Below, one piece after another: positions 11,490 to 25,369 of a stretch of DNA of 64,000 nucleotides. Within the stretch, counting starts at the first letter, position 1, and every line of letters starts with the position of its first letter. The notes under the pieces are model-generated. The model saw only the letters and a program-made list of their open reading frames with translations. It searched no databases and was not told where the DNA came from. Made by a program: the position numbers and the translations under genes. The stretch is from Numida meleagris (lineage: Eukaryota > Chordata > Aves > Galliformes > Numididae), in NCBI RefSeq assembly GCF_002078875.1, contig NC_034410.1:39432797-39496796 (forward strand). The letters run 5' to 3'.

Positions 11490-13781
11490 TCAGAGGGCTA
11501 CGTTTTTAAAAGTATTTCGAAATGATGTTGGTACATGCTTTCCTCATGTTGGTTAAAAATGCTCCTTGCTTTCAGTTATTCTTTAGGAGCTTATAAGATT
11601 AGTGTTGTATGCTGTTTCATTGTTTCTATAGCTTTTTTTATCTTGCGATTTACGAACAAATACTGCGCTTTATCTTGTATAGAACTTTCCCCATTTAGTC
11701 TCATTTGGTGTTAAACCTACTCAACCCAGTTAATATTTACTCTGTTTGGTCTGCATTGTCAGTTCAACCTTGGGTATTGACAAACAGCTTCAGTGAAGCT
11801 GAACGAAAGCTTAGCTTCTTTGTATAAAAAGTTTTAAAAGTCTTTCATTTCCAGATTTAGTTAGATATTCCTTTGTAGCTTAGTTTTGGTCTTGGTGAAG
11901 GTAGAGGTTTCCAAATAGCTTATGTAAGTTGGACCAGCAACATCACCAGTTGAGTAAGACATAAGTGATTGCTGTACTTGAAACAACTGATGCTGAAATC
12001 CATTTACGTATTCACATTTCCAGTTCTTCCCAAACTCTGCTGAGTTTTTTTTTGCTTTACATTTAAAGGTTCTGTTCACCGTCTAGTATAGAATTGGCAC
12101 GAACTGTTTAGCCCATCCTGGGCCTTGCACTTATCTCTTTAGCATCATCTGGCAAGGAAAGGCCAGATGCATAAATCCACAAGAGACTGCAGAACATAAT
12201 ATTGAGGAAAAAGCCCGAAGAGATGGTGCCACTTTTAGCCGCTGCAAGTAGTTTCCAGGATTGAGCTGCAATTTACAAAGAGTGAAAGCAAACATAATCA
12301 AAACTCTTTGCCAAAAATTCTTGGGTTGATTTAGATAGCAAAGTTTCATGTAGCATAACCATTAAAAATGCCTTCTTCCATTCATTTAGATCTCCAAATG
12401 CAGTGCAAATAAATAGCTTTCAAAATCTGACACAGTCATCTGGAGCCTGCTGTCCCCTCTGTCCTCTTTACCTGTTCATGTGAGCTTCTGTACCTGGTGC
12501 AGGTGCTAAAGCCAAGTAGTTTGGGGTTAAGAGAATTGAGATCTCTTTTGACAGTGTTAAAAAAAGCTTCTTAATGTCTCTTACATATGCTGGAGGAAAG
12601 CTCTATGTGATGAGAAGCCTACTCCCAGCTGTCCTTCTTGCTACTATGCCTCAGTGCAAGCATAGAATGTGAATGGGCTCCCAATCTCCTGAGAGTTGCC
12701 TGTTCACATACACCAGTGTTCACTTTAGCCAGATACCCTAAAATAGCACACAGAACAATTTGTATGTCTGTTGTGATCCTTAAACTTTAGGAAATGCTTT
12801 TCTTTCCACACTTTGCTGTCTGGACAATGCCTGGAAAATACTCTGATTTTTTTTTTCTTCTTGCAAGGCACAGTCCACATTAATGGACAAAACATAGTTA
12901 ATGAATAAAATGAATAACTCAAACTGTTCTTAAAAGTCAGTTTGAAAAATAGCAACCATTTTATGCTTGAAGGCACTGTGTTTGAAGTCTCATTTCACCC
13001 ACTCCTTTAAGAACCAGACTGCTCTATTCAAAGTCAGGTTCATGCTACACATAAAACCATCATGTGCTCATGCAGATGTTTGCACACATACCTTTGTGCT
13101 TGTGTGCAGTTCAGTCATTAGCACTTAGCTTTAAGTGTGACTTTGTACCTTCAGCTCCAAATGCCCAGTATTATGCAATTGCAGTGGTACAAGGATATTT
13201 ATAATTTTTAATGAAATGATTTGAGGTGCAAAGCAGAGAATTGTAACTCGTGTTCTTAAAAGGACCGTAAGAAAATCTCTGAAAGACAAATCTTCTCTCC
13301 AGAAGGATCCTTTTTCTGTAAAAAATACTGAACCATCCTCTAAAATGAATAAGATTACCATTTCAGTGAAGGTGTACTTGATCACACAGCAGAAGGAGAG
13401 CTGCTTAGTAGCACTTCTTGCACGAAATCTTGGATGTGTTGTTTTCCAGGAGAACAAACACCTAGCTTAAATAATTTCAGATTGCTTTTAAGATTGTGCT
13501 AGAAAGCTATCATTCTGTTTTAAAGTGTTCACAAAATACAAGATGGCAAAAGTTCAATCACTTTATGTTATAGGGGAAGGAAAACCCTGAAATGATCTGA
13601 TAGAAGGAGTAAGATGATTTCAAGAAGGAAACCCAAAGCACTTGAAGGACGAAATGCTGTTTCTTTCCCTTGGAGACTGTTTCTCTAAACAAATGGCAAA
13701 ATCTTCTGACAACATCATGTGCTGAAAAACTTAGAGGAGTCCCTTTCTACTCCTCCTTCTCTCCATGCAAGTAGCTGTCAT

Positions 13782-13932
13782 GATCCGTCCCTGAAGGCAT
13801 TCAAGACCAGGTTGGATGGGGCCTTAGGGAGCCTGATCTGGTGGGTAGCAATCCTGGCCATGGCACGGGGATTAGAACTAGATGGGCTTTATGGTCCTTT
13901 CCAACCCAAGCCACTCTATGATTCTATGATTT
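13782..13932 (+). mobile_element. CR1 LINE 3' end fragment, sense to gene
   Basis: CTGAAGGCATTCAAGACCAG, GTTGGATGGGGCCTTAGG, GATCTGGTGGGTAGCAA and TTTCCAACCCAAGCCAC lead into the tail CTATGATTCTATGATTT. This 3' end variant (CCAACCCAAGCCA before the octamers) differs from that at 10203 and 18818 (CCAACCTTAATGA type), so it belongs to a different CR1 subfamily. It is 5'-truncated and non-coding. Confidence 0.88.
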
Positions 13933-15961
13933 CCAAGCCCCAGTCAACTTGCTGGCTGAAACTGATGCTGCCCTTTCCTTGCTGGGCCTTTTTTTCCAGG
14001 AAACAGTTGGAATTTGCCACTGCTGTGTTCCCCCCTTTGCTCCTGCCAACAGCTATGCACTGGTGATGACTGCTGCCAAGTCTGTGGCTGGGATGTGGTT
14101 GGGAAATGGTGGGTTTAAGCATGCATAGGTACTCCTGCTCGTGCTGGTCAGCCAGTAGGTAGTCCTGTGCTCCTCGCTTTGTGCGAGTTGGGCATTACAG
14201 ACTGAAAATCTGGAGTCAGAAACGAAGTCATGTATCAAAATATCTAGGTTTCAAAAGCAATCGTGTAGTGTTTTGTCAAGAACCAGAAGGCTTCAGCAGA
14301 AAACTGCAGCTAAGCTGCAGGTTAGCAGGAACAAAACCATCTTGGTTCATGCATTATCAAAGCATGTCTTGCTTTTAAGCCTCATGCCTTGTTTTTGTCA
14401 TACTTGAAGCTTCCTTCATATTGTTGCTTTATCCGAGTTTGTTTGATGTTGATGGGAACACCCACACAGAACCGCACCCTCTTTTCCCATAATTAATACT
14501 GTAATCCTGAATGCCAATATCTTGTGTTGAATCTTGGAAACCCAATTCTGAAATCTATAATCATCTTTATCCATTTGACATTGCACTTTACTGCGTTTCT
14601 TTCAGAAATGTTCAGAGCAGTAAAGGGAACAATTTTCCCTTCTTGGGGAGACAATGCATTGTTGCTTTGGGGTATAGTTTGCAATAAGCAGATACAGTTC
14701 ACACATAGGCTTCTAAAAGATAAATAGTAGTCCCAAGACTGTTCCTTTTAGGTTTGTCCAGCACCAAGCTTACAGTGAATCTCGTGAAATCTCCGGTGGA
14801 GTCACTGTTGCCAGAGTTCTTACTCATACTTAATTTTTGGTCAGTTAGTGGATTTCTCTCTCAGTTTTTCAAATTCCAGAGGAAGCACAGTAGGTGGCCC
14901 AATGGAAATCTACTTGGAAACAAATCCTCCTGCTGGAGAAACCAAGATGAGGCACTCTGTCATTGATAAGATTTGGGCTTTTTGCCTTTGTATCGGTGAG
15001 ACCCTAGGTACTGCAGGTGCAGTTGTGACCTTCCTGTCTGAGGAGACAGAATGTGCTCCTCCAGATCAGAGAAGGCGGCTGGTTTACCCTTGCTGTCACT
15101 TGGAGTTACAATGTGGCTGCCATCTAGTTGAGCGAAGTTGAGCATCGGTGATCCTGATGCAGTTGTGGCTTCGCTGATGCCTGGAAATCTGCTGTCTTCT
15201 GTCCACCAGGACCAGCTCCTCTGTCTGCCAAATAATGTGTAAGAAACGTGTATGAGGTGTCCACAGCTTTGCTGGGACCTCAGGCTGTTTGTTGGGATGA
15301 CACTTGGCAGATGTAAAATCCAGCCCCATGGTGACCAGGGCAGGAGGACGTTTTCAACACTCCGAGTGACCAAATACAGACAGCTTAAACTCACTTTTGC
15401 TTCTGCTGAACTGCTGAGTCCTGTGCTTTGGTTCCAGAAAAACAAAACTCATGTCTGTGCAGGCATGGTTTGTTGGGTGGTTTGGAAGAAAAAAGTGGAT
15501 TTTTTTCTGCCTCTGAAGGTATTTTGTTTGTTATTGATGGGGAGAATTAAATTACATTCCAACAAAGTATCAACGATAACTAAGGTTTTTGAGCTGGGGG
15601 AGGGTTTGTATAGTATGCTTGTGCGTTTTGTTTTTCTGTTGAGAATATTGGCGTTGTTGTGGCTTTTTGTTTCTCTCTTTCAACTGAGGAGGTTGACAGA
15701 GAGATTAGATACCAGTTCTGCCTCAGTGATTCATTAAAGAGGCGCTGGAGGAGCGGAAGTTGCCCTGCTCAAAGGTGTGGGGAGGGTTTATTGTTCTGAG
15801 CAGTGCTGTGAATGCCAACGATTTTGCAGCTGTGAAAAGGGCTCTTAATGAGTTTCAGCATTTTAATGTACTTCAAGTTCCCAATTGCACAAATTTAAGA
15901 AGCTTAGCAATTCAGTATCTCCTGAATAATAGCATTTATTTTATAGTCTAAATACACTCGG

Positions 15962-16003
15962 GGAAGTCTCAATAATATTGCAGGAAGTCTTGGTAATATT
16001 GCA
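15962..16003. repeat. 2 x 21-bp tandem duplication
   Basis: GGAAGTCTCAATAATATTGC (plus A) at 15962-15982 is repeated directly at 15983-16003 as GGAAGTCTTGGTAATATTGC (plus A). 18 of 21 positions match, and the three mismatches are adjacent. Confidence 0.95.
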
Positions 16004-17192
16004 TCTCCTTCCCAATGTAATAGCTTTAGAGGACCTAATTGACTTGAACAGTGGAATTGGTCCTTTAAAAAACATGCACACACAATTTTTGATTAATGAG
16101 GCCCATAATAAATCATTAATCTTTTTTGGCTCACCAAATGTTCTGAATAGTTTTCAAAGTGGAAGAAGTTGTGTATGTTTTCCTAAAATGTCTTAGTGAT
16201 ACAGTGCTTGCATTTCAAATCTATCATCTTAAATTTACAGAAAAAATAACCTCATTTAATTTTTAGAAAAACAGATCAAACTCTGAATTCCTTTGTTACT
16301 AAGAAGCTTGTGAAGAAACATCTAGATAGGAGTACTTCCTCTTATAATAATAAAAGCACTGTAAAATGACCATGTAGTAAGTGCCCTTCTTCCTGAAGGA
16401 TCCCAAAGTGCTTTTACACATTTTCTATAGTCAGTATGGGTCATTCACCTATCACTTGAATGAAACTAGTCTTTACTGGCTGTGCTAAACAACACTTTAT
16501 ATAGGAAGGAAATCACAAATAATTTGAAACTCTGGGGAGAATTTTAGGTAGGCAGATTGTAATTGCCCGATTTGGAATTGGCCCAGAAGACTGTGATTAA
16601 TATACCCAGGCTGCTCTTTAATTGTCCCAGAGTAGTCGGGGCCTTCGTTTCAAGTATGCTTAGTCACTGAGTAGTATTTCTTTTTCTTAATGGTAATTTT
16701 AGAACTTACAGAATGAGTGGCAGGATTGGCAGAACTGAAAAGTAGGGAATGCTTTTTATTTACAAAGGGCTCAGCAATATTGGGATAGTGCAACATGATT
16801 TTAGGCACGTATCTCACGTGACAGAATCTGGTTGTATATTTTGTTCTTCTTCTTCCTGTTTGACTACAGGACCTCCTGATTATGATGAATCCCTCAAAAT
16901 ATTTTTGCCACACTTCAGTATTTTGAACTCTCTAATATTATTATGTTAGGTCTTAAATAGCAGAGTTAACACAAATGTCTTTATTTCTTAACTTTTTCTC
17001 TGGGAATTGCTCGATCTTTTGAAACACAGTGTAGTATCTTTAAAGGTTGTTAAAGGCAGTCTAGCAGGGATAAGTTGATTGATCTGTAAAAATAAGGTCA
17101 CATAACTTGAAACTATTCCCCTTAAAAAGCAAGCAATCTACAAGGGCTGTTGATACTTTTCTCAGCGAGCCAGCCTCATCCCCTCCCTCCCT

Positions 17193-17216
17193 GGGGGCTA
17201 AGGCTGGGAAGCCCCC
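17193..17216. repeat. GC-rich hairpin, 7-bp stem
   Basis: GGGGGCT, a 10-nt loop, AGCCCCC, inside a locally GC-rich patch (17160-17300) of the AT-rich upstream intron. Confidence 0.7.
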
Positions 17217-18817
17217 GAATGCCAAATCCGACTCTGAGGCTTCTGGCTGTGTGCCTGTCTGTGACAGTCACTGATCTGCAGATCCACAACTGAGTCAATG
17301 CCGAGCTGAGATGTTATTCAGTGAGATCTAGTGGATATTTATTTTTCTCTTCAGGGAGCCTAGGAGTTTACAAGGGATTTGGGGTAGATATAATATACCA
17401 ACTTGTATACTTAGAACACAAAGTTGTTCTTGTTTTGTTTTTTAGTTTTTGCAAGTGACCTGCAGAATACACGCAACATTAGGTTGATCTGTCAAGCAAA
17501 CTTGAACCCAGCACAGATTTCTCAGGATTGTAAACTATCAGGTTTGGTCCCCTAGGATTAAAGTGTTTACATGGCTGGTGAAAAATGTACACACATCCAC
17601 AGATGTATGTGTTTTACCATCAGGAATTGTTGCAGTCATGATGAGAACTTCACAAGCAAACTCTGCAATGTCATAGACGTCCATTTAAAGTTGTGCTTTT
17701 TGGTCCTAACCCTTTAGGAACAACTGCATTTTACCTCCTCAAAAATGGTTGAAGTTGTTTCCTAAGTACTGAGTGAATTTCCATTTGTCATCATCTGCTG
17801 ATGTCAGTATCAGCAAGGGCAAGCACTGGAAGAAGGTGTCTGCATCTGATAAAAGCACTCCTATTTTACACGATAAAGTGTCTCTCTCTCATTCAGATTT
17901 GTTGCTGTGTTGGTGAAGTATTAGATACATGATAGTTTTAAATGGTCAACTGTAAGCCTTCAGCTTTGATTTTCACCACAATTGGTTTGAAAAAAAATTG
18001 TGAATGCAGCTCCTGGGAAAGGTAATCCAGAACATTTAAATGTACAGTGGCTTAAGTTTCTTTCTTTAACTCTGCCTCTTTTATTACGAAAATATCCTAA
18101 AGGTAAAGCGAAACAATTCGGGGCATTTAAGGACCTATGCAAGAGCCAGGTCCAGCTTTCAGCATCCTGGAAGGAGATGGACCCTAGGACCGCACCACTT
18201 TCTATGTACTCCAGCAGATTCCCTTTTGCCTTTAGTTGCCAGCTCTCAGCTGCATCCAGAAAGATTCATAGACTTCTTTGTAATTCCTTTCCAGTCGGGG
18301 ACTCAAGAAATGCCTACGTATCTTGTCTCATAGTTTTATTACTGCAATAAGTTGTTAGAGCTGCTTATGATTTATAACTGAGAAAGGGGGTAATAAGAAC
18401 CTTCATTTATTGGATTGATGTAGCCATCATTTTTTATATGAATGTCTTATGCATATACACAAGTATATAAAAATATGTTTACATACAGATATATTTAATC
18501 ACATTCAAACATCCCACCAGCAAAGCACATTGTGTCTATGTGTGTGGATACTTCCTTTGCATACACAGTCACTCACGCATATGTAAGCATAATTGAAAAT
18601 GTTCCTCCTTTTTTGGAAGTCTGGGTATAAGCTTGTATGTCTTTACACACAGACATCTGTTTACCCAGATTTTCAAAGTTGAAAGCATGCTTAAACTGGA
18701 ATGCACTTTTATGTGTATAATATAATTTGTTATTGCATCTGTAAAATAGAGCTGCACTTACATACTTCAATACATCACTCCTATATATTGACACACACAC
18801 AGGAACATACATACAGT

Positions 18818-19421
18818 GTGGCCAGGAAGGCCAGTGGCATCTTGGTTTGTATCAGAAATAGAGCAGTCAGCAGGAGCAGGGAGGTGATCGTCCCTCTGTA
18901 CTCGGCACTGCTGAGGCTGCGCCTCAAGTGCTGCGTTCAGTTTTAGGCACCTTATTACAGTAAGAGACACTGAGGCCTTGGAGTGTGTCCGGAGTAGAGC
19001 AAAAAAGCTTTAAAGGGTGTGGAGCACAAGTCTTATGGGAAGTAGCTGAAGGAACTGGGATTGGGGATTTAGTCTGGAGAAGAGAAGGCTCAGGAGACGT
19101 TATTGCTCTCTACAACTGCCTGAAAGGATGTTGTAGGAAGGTAGGGATCAGCCTCTTCTCCCAGCTAACAGTGACAGGACGAGAGGTAAGGGCCTCAAGT
19201 TGTGCCAGGGGAGATTCAGATTGGATATTAGAAAAAAATTGTTCTCTGAAAGAGCGGTGACGAGTGGTGGAGTCACCATCACTGGAGGCTTTCAAGAAAA
19301 GTGTAGATGTGGCACTGAGGGACATGATTTAGTGGGCATGGTGGTGATGAGTTGATGGTTGGACTAGATTATCTTAGAGGTTTTTTCCAACCTTAATGAT
19401 ATATGATTGTATGATTCTATC
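18818..19421 (+). mobile_element. CR1 LINE fragment with C-terminal ORF2 relic and 3' UTR, sense to gene
   Basis: About 600 bp of a 5'-truncated CR1. The left part translates to a decayed ORF2 C-terminus: VARKASGILVCIRNRA, then VPLYSALLRLRLKCCVQF (normally a [11 protein letters not shown] motif). The right part carries GGAGATTCAGATTGGATATT, the GTGGCACTGAGGGACATG block and the tail CTTAATGATATATGATTG. The octamer tail is imperfect. Stops and frameshifts make it inactive. It starts just after a CA-rich stretch (ACACACACACAGG). Confidence 0.9.
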
Positions 19422-20701
19422 TGTGATTAGCCATAGCCAGTATGCTACATAGACATAAGAAGCACGAGCCACAGAGAGTTGACTAGTGGTACTCTAGGGC
19501 ATTTTCTCATAGGTCAGCTTTATGCAATGCAGCAAGTTGGTGATGTGCAAGCGGTCACAGCCAGCTGTGTGCTAGGCAGGGTGGATGAGTTGGAGTTTCT
19601 TGAAACAGAAAGAAAACAATGTTGCAGGACTTGGGGCATTTACTTTTCCTTTTCCTCATTCTCACAGGGACCAATCACAATTACTCCAGTTCATGCACTG
19701 TGCTCTGGTTTGGATTTTCTCTTGCAGTATCTTTCAGTCTCTGCTATACTGCTCTCTTATATCTTCTTCTATCTTTCCAGTACTGTTTGTCTCGTGATCG
19801 CTTGATCACAAAGAAGCTGAATTGCATGAGTTTTACAGGAAGGCTCACTTGGTGCATCAGCGCCTCAGAACTTGTCCCTGCTGCTCAGTGGCCAGCTCTG
19901 GCTTGTGGCCTCCTGTCCAGGCAGCTCAGTTCTGCTGCATCTCACCAGCTGGCTGCAGGCCATTGCGTGCGTTACTTCATTTCAGATTCCAGACATCTTT
20001 GCTTATCAGCCTTCTTGATGTTCTTTGTTTCTGCCACAAGAGCAACCTAAGGGCCCGTTCTCATTATATTTCTGAGCATAAGGAAATTCCCTTTTTCCTC
20101 TTTATGGTGAGAGTAGGTTATAATCCTCATGGCTCAAGAAAAGTTTATGTCTGTCTTGATCCTTTGTAGGTGGGCAGATCTGGACACACGGTTCACCTTG
20201 CTTTACCTTTTCAAATTTCTTAGTTGGTTTTCTGCTTTGTTCTGCATAAAATTGTTGACTTTGTGTCTTCTATGTTGATATGCAACTTGAAAAGTTTCTT
20301 GGCTTGGAAAATTTGAGTTAGCTTTCGGAACTCGATAACTGTACTCTATTAGCTGATAGGAGAGATAGAAGGAACTAATGACAGGATTGTAGGAAAACTT
20401 GAAAACTTCACACTTTCCTTGGTTTTGGGAAGTGAGTGAGTTCATAGACTACTTTCAGCACAATAAAATTCCCTCTGCTCTCTACTTCCATCAGCTGGCA
20501 AGAGAAGAGACACGTTTCTCTTACTGGTCTTTCTATATTATTTTTTTCTCAATATTGTGGAGTTGTAGCAGCATCTGCTACTCTCCCCGAGCTGTCTACA
20601 AATCTCTAGCTGATGCATTGTGTCTCTCAGATCCCAATTTTCTGCATAGGCAAAGCATGATATATCCTTAAATGATGTTTTCTTTCTCAGTGGTGCTGGG
20701 T

Positions 20702-20724
20702 TTTTTTTGTGTGTGTGTGTGTGT
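20702..20724. repeat. (T)n(GT)8 short microsatellite
   Basis: A run of Ts is followed by eight GT dinucleotides (20709-20724). It is short and perfect. Confidence 0.95.
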
Positions 20725-23378
20725 TGGAGAAGAATACCCTTGATGCTTTACTTATCTCCCTCTACTGAGAGGTTGATGAGGAATGACAGATGCCTGGTAC
20801 CTACTCCATTTGTTGTCCATCTGGAAACTGATGATATGTCTCCCCTTCTGCTGCTTGTTCACTGGCCGTCATGAGTGGTTGTTCACCCGATGCCATTGCT
20901 CTGCTTTCCTCCTTCATTAACTGTAGTTTGTACTGCTCCCTGTGAGCTGGGAACAGCCCCAGGCTAGCTGAGGCCAGAGCAAGTAGTGAAGTGATCCCAC
21001 ACCTCCTGGGGCCTCCCTACAGTCCACCTGCTAGCTAGACCCCACTCTTTAAAATTGTGTGTGTGGTGGACTTCTCTGGTGGCAGGACAGTGCCAGCATC
21101 ACTGAGACCATGACACTGTGGAACCACGTCTGCTTGATATGGTAGAAATGCAAGGTTTTAGCCCCTTTGGTAACCTTTCTTTCTTGCTTACCTGCTGTTG
21201 GCTGCTACTCTCAACCTCACTTAACCAGTACATTCTCATGACGTGGGTCATGAGCATCATCAAAAGTTGCTCTGATGGAGTCTGAGAAGACTGCAGATAG
21301 CTCAGCTGCTTCTGTGCAAGATAGTTCAGCAATTCAACATTGGATATTTGTTCTATTTTAATATTTTCTTCTTTTAAAAATAAAGTTTCAGTTTCTTTGG
21401 TTGCTTCAGTTGCTAATATTTCTCACTGTCAATCTGTGAGGCTGGAAAATGAATGCTTCAAGGCTGTTTTTGCTCACCCTTCACTGGGACTTGCTGATTC
21501 AGCACCAGGAATTCCACGCACGGGGAAAATGTGACATTTCAGTGTCTGTCATGCTTTTGAGTCATAACCATCCCTTGTCACGTTTGAAGCATGACTTGGT
21601 TGCCTTCTATACCTGATGCATTTGTGAAGAGTGTGGGTATTTCTGTAGTGTGTGCTTTGTGAGTTGTGCCTGATCTTAAAAGGGAATGGTATTTTTATCT
21701 GTGTTAAATACAGATTTCTCAAAATAAAACTGTCAAGGCTGTGCTTTATGGTGGGTTTTGTTTTTCTTAAGCAATGTCTATGTAGATTTTTTCCCTTAGT
21801 TTCTGTAATAGTTAGAAGAATCCAGACTCCCTGAAAATTGATGCATCCTCAAGGACTAGTAGGTTTCCATTTCTGGCATGTGCATCAAGATGAATAACTG
21901 TTCTCTAGCAGTCTGTATGGACTCAGGGTAAGTAGACCTCAACCTTTATCCCAACAGGAATTCCCAGACAAGAAAATTCTGACTTCATTTATGGTTTATA
22001 GGAAGTAACGTAAAACATGACAAAAGAAAGTGTTCAGTTTTCTTCACAAGCAATCACATGGGATCTGTGTGCTGCTTGAATTCGCCTTTGGGTCAATAGG
22101 TCAAATATTAAAAAGCATTATACTGTCCCAAAAAGTCCTCTTAAAGCTTCTAATGCTTTCCCAGTGCTGATAATTTACTACCATTAATAGTAGCTGCAGT
22201 CTTTTTCCAGTGCAAGTGTAGACAGTTAAATGCTAAGCCTTTGAATTTTACATGAAGAAATCTCAGTTTCCTGAGTTAGCCCCAGCTTAGAGAAGCTTCT
22301 GAACAAAAACACGTAAGTTCCCATTGATCTACTGATAGATGCAGCGTGGACAATAATTTAACCCTGTGGGGAATGTACCCAAGCATGGGTTACATTCCAA
22401 ATCTCTGTAGCCTTTGTTTTGCTGGCAGCTTTAAAAGAAAAAAAATTGAACGCAAACAATAAATACATGAAAAACATCAGAAGTGGAGCGTCTGCTTGTT
22501 TTTTCTTTATAAATCCATCTGAATATAGTTTTGAAAATATTTTTTAAGCACAGATCCTGATATTGCCAAATAAGATCAGTGTGAACTTAGAATTCAATAA
22601 GAGAAGGATCAAGCCATGACAGGGCAAATACTTCTGTCTTCTGGGAGAACAGCTGCAAGAAACAGTGGGTAGAGAGTCCTAAAGCCACCCTGGCCAAGTA
22701 TTGTTTACACATGCATGAAAACACCTGTAGTTTGTGCCTCTGCTGCTTCATTATGGCATCCTACGGCCACTGGAAGAACAGACAACAAATCCATCCCCTT
22801 CATCACGCTCCTGTGGTGTAGAAATACTCAGTCCCTCCTTTTCGGAGCTTGATGATCAGCAGGCAATCACCTCCACAGTTTCCAGAAATTAAACAGGAGG
22901 GATTTATCCATAGGCTTATCTTACACCTTTGCATCTTCGGTTTGAGGAACCCAGAGTTGTCCTCTTCGGTGCCGGTTTCTGTCTGCACCAAGGAATTGGT
23001 ATTACTGTGTCTTGAGGGAGATTAGGGAGAAAAACTTTTACTTCTATTACCATCTGTAATCCTCTTGGTTCGGTGTTACTGGACAGAGACATTCTACCTG
23101 AAATTTTGGGGTAAGAAAATAGCCCAGCTTAGACAGCTGCAGCAGTTACCAGACCACGTCTTGAGAGTTGCCACGATAACAAATGTATATAGTAAAATGG
23201 TGAGTTCTTCAAAAATTCTGTAATAATTTTGAATTATTCACTCAAGAATCTCAATTGTGTTCTGTATAAATCCTGCTTTTTGGAATTCAGCTTATGCAAA
23301 GGAGAACTGTAGATTTCATGAAAGAGTTTTATGATGTCTGATCTATGTGTTTATTTCAGCTGTTTGGGAATATTATGA

Positions 23379-23410
23379 TTTTAAATGTAACTATTTTTAA
23401 ATGTAACTAT
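23379..23410. repeat. Perfect 2 x 16-bp tandem duplication
   Basis: TTTTAAATGTAACTAT occurs at 23379-23394 and again at 23395-23410 without mismatch. Confidence 0.97.
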
Positions 23411-25333
23411 GATTGGACTTCTTTGCACTGAGCATTTCAGCTAATTGGTATCCCGGGCATTACAGATTTTTTCTGGAGTAACTCAAGTAAGTAGGAGTGC
23501 TAAGAAGCTCGGATTGGTGTACATTGTGTCCTTCAAAATACCAAAAAATCACAATAATCCATAGTAGTGGGATTTGGTTTGTACATACTTTTAGGATCGT
23601 TTTTAGAGCACTTGAAGTTAAGCTCTGGATTCAATTTTATTTATTTAGTGCATGTGGCATTTTAGCTACAATTAGCTTTCTTTCCTCATTTATTGATAAT
23701 GAAAGGTTTGTACTGTTCTCTGATTGCATGCTGTGTCCTCTGTAAACTAAATAATCTCTCTTGTGACCTTTTCTTTCTTTCTTCATGTAAGTATCTACAC
23801 ACACATACAAATGCACCTTTTCTGTGGGATAGTATTATGTAAAATACAATTCAGTGAGAATGTGAATAGTAGGGAGTTAAATTGCAAGATTTGTTGACTC
23901 TGTGCAGGGGCAAAGGACTTGACACCTGTCTAAATATCAGTAAGAGAGTTCTGGAAAATATACATCAATCAATGTGTCATTAACCCAGCATAGTACAAGG
24001 CAAATAAACATACTCAATGCAGTATTTTCTAACTTGCAATAAGACATCATGTCTTAAGTTCACTAGGACCAAGTCAGGGACAAAACAAAATAAAGAGGTA
24101 AGGTGTTAAACTTAGACTGCAGCTCATCTGGCAGATTGGTCTTTTGCTTCCAGAGGTCATCAGTGAGTTTCTAATTTGGGGTTCATGGCTCAGTGATTAT
24201 GTAGCATTGTTCAAAATTGTTTTAGACAGACTTAAGGTAATCTGAGGTAATGAATTGATTCTTACTTAACAGCAATATAAATAGCAATGTTGTCATTAAA
24301 ACAGTACAAAAGAGAATGAGGAGGCAACTGAGCGCCTTCAGAGCTTGAGTGACGCAATGACTTTAGCAGAGGTTGAGCTGTCTTTCTGGCTCCAGTGCGC
24401 TGTATGAGTTGGAAACTGCGGAAATTTGTTTCAAAGAGAACTAAAAAGTAAAGAGCTATAAAAATCTCACCTCATAATGGCACAAGTATGAGAAATGGGT
24501 TTTTATATCAGTCTCTGATAGTTCTGGTTAGGATCGCATTTTGTGCAAATAAAAGAAGGTACCATGTATCTTATGCAATGCTCTGAAGACAGATACCATA
24601 GCGACTCAGGTCCGTATTTTCTACCCAAGATGAAGGCCAAATCAAATCAGCGTTGGCAGATAAAATGCGTGATGGAAAGTTCTGCAGCAGCTCTGTGGTG
24701 GACAGACCAATAACAATTCAGTTCCAGCAATATTTAGTTTTAGCAAACGCTGTGCTGCCCATGAACAAACTTAATTAAGAGAAAGCTGATGCCAGCTTAC
24801 ACAGCACCACACAGCACTCTGATAGTTTGCACAGTGCAAAGAAATCCTGAGCATATATAAATGGTGAACTCTCTTTAAAGTTCATGTTTTTAATTAAAAC
24901 AGTACTTCTAATACTTCGCTGTGGAGCTGATACAGGTATTTGTGGCAAATAATTTCCTACAATACATGTGTTCTTTTTCTCTTCATAGGTCACGGTTTTT
25001 AGGAATTTGCTTGTTTGCAATTTTTTGACAAAATTTAGTAGAGCAAATGTTAACCTATGCCTTGTTTGAAAAGTAACTACACAGAGCATTTCAGCACTGG
25101 CACAGTAAGCCTGGGTGCCTGAGTCACAGCCCTCTTTTCTGATTAGATGTTCCCACACAATGGGCCTTGTGGCAGAAATTCTTTTCTTCGATCATTGTAG
25201 ACATGCTCAAATTTACTTATGCAAATAAGAATGAAATGCTTTTGAAAATCACTGGGAACATGGTTTTGTTCAGAGTAGCACTTGCAGATGTGCTCATGTG
25301 CAGAACCACTGTCTTTTCAGAAAGCATCCTTGT

Positions 25334-25369
25334 ATTGTCAACAGGCTGTTGACTTGACTTGTTGACAAT
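25334..25369. repeat. Nested palindromes with repeated GTTGAC/GTCAAC
   Basis: GTCAACAGGCTGTTGAC (25337-25353) is an 8-bp-arm palindrome. The wider ATTGTCAAC (25334-25342) is also the reverse complement of GTTGACAAT (25361-25369). Three GTTGAC/GTCAAC half-sites lie within 36 bp. TGTCA/TGACA cores resemble MEIS/TGIF-type homeodomain sites, but binding is not shown by sequence. Confidence 0.85.

Noticed and set aside
14960..15737. Two 161-codon frames on opposite strands, overlapping
   Set aside because: They overlap each other, have no domain, and lack splice signals or a start context; chance frames in a slightly GC-richer stretch.
21099..21332. Minus-strand frame with a coding-like Q/S/L composition
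   Set aside because: No domain or repeat-protein similarity recognised; length is within chance expectation.
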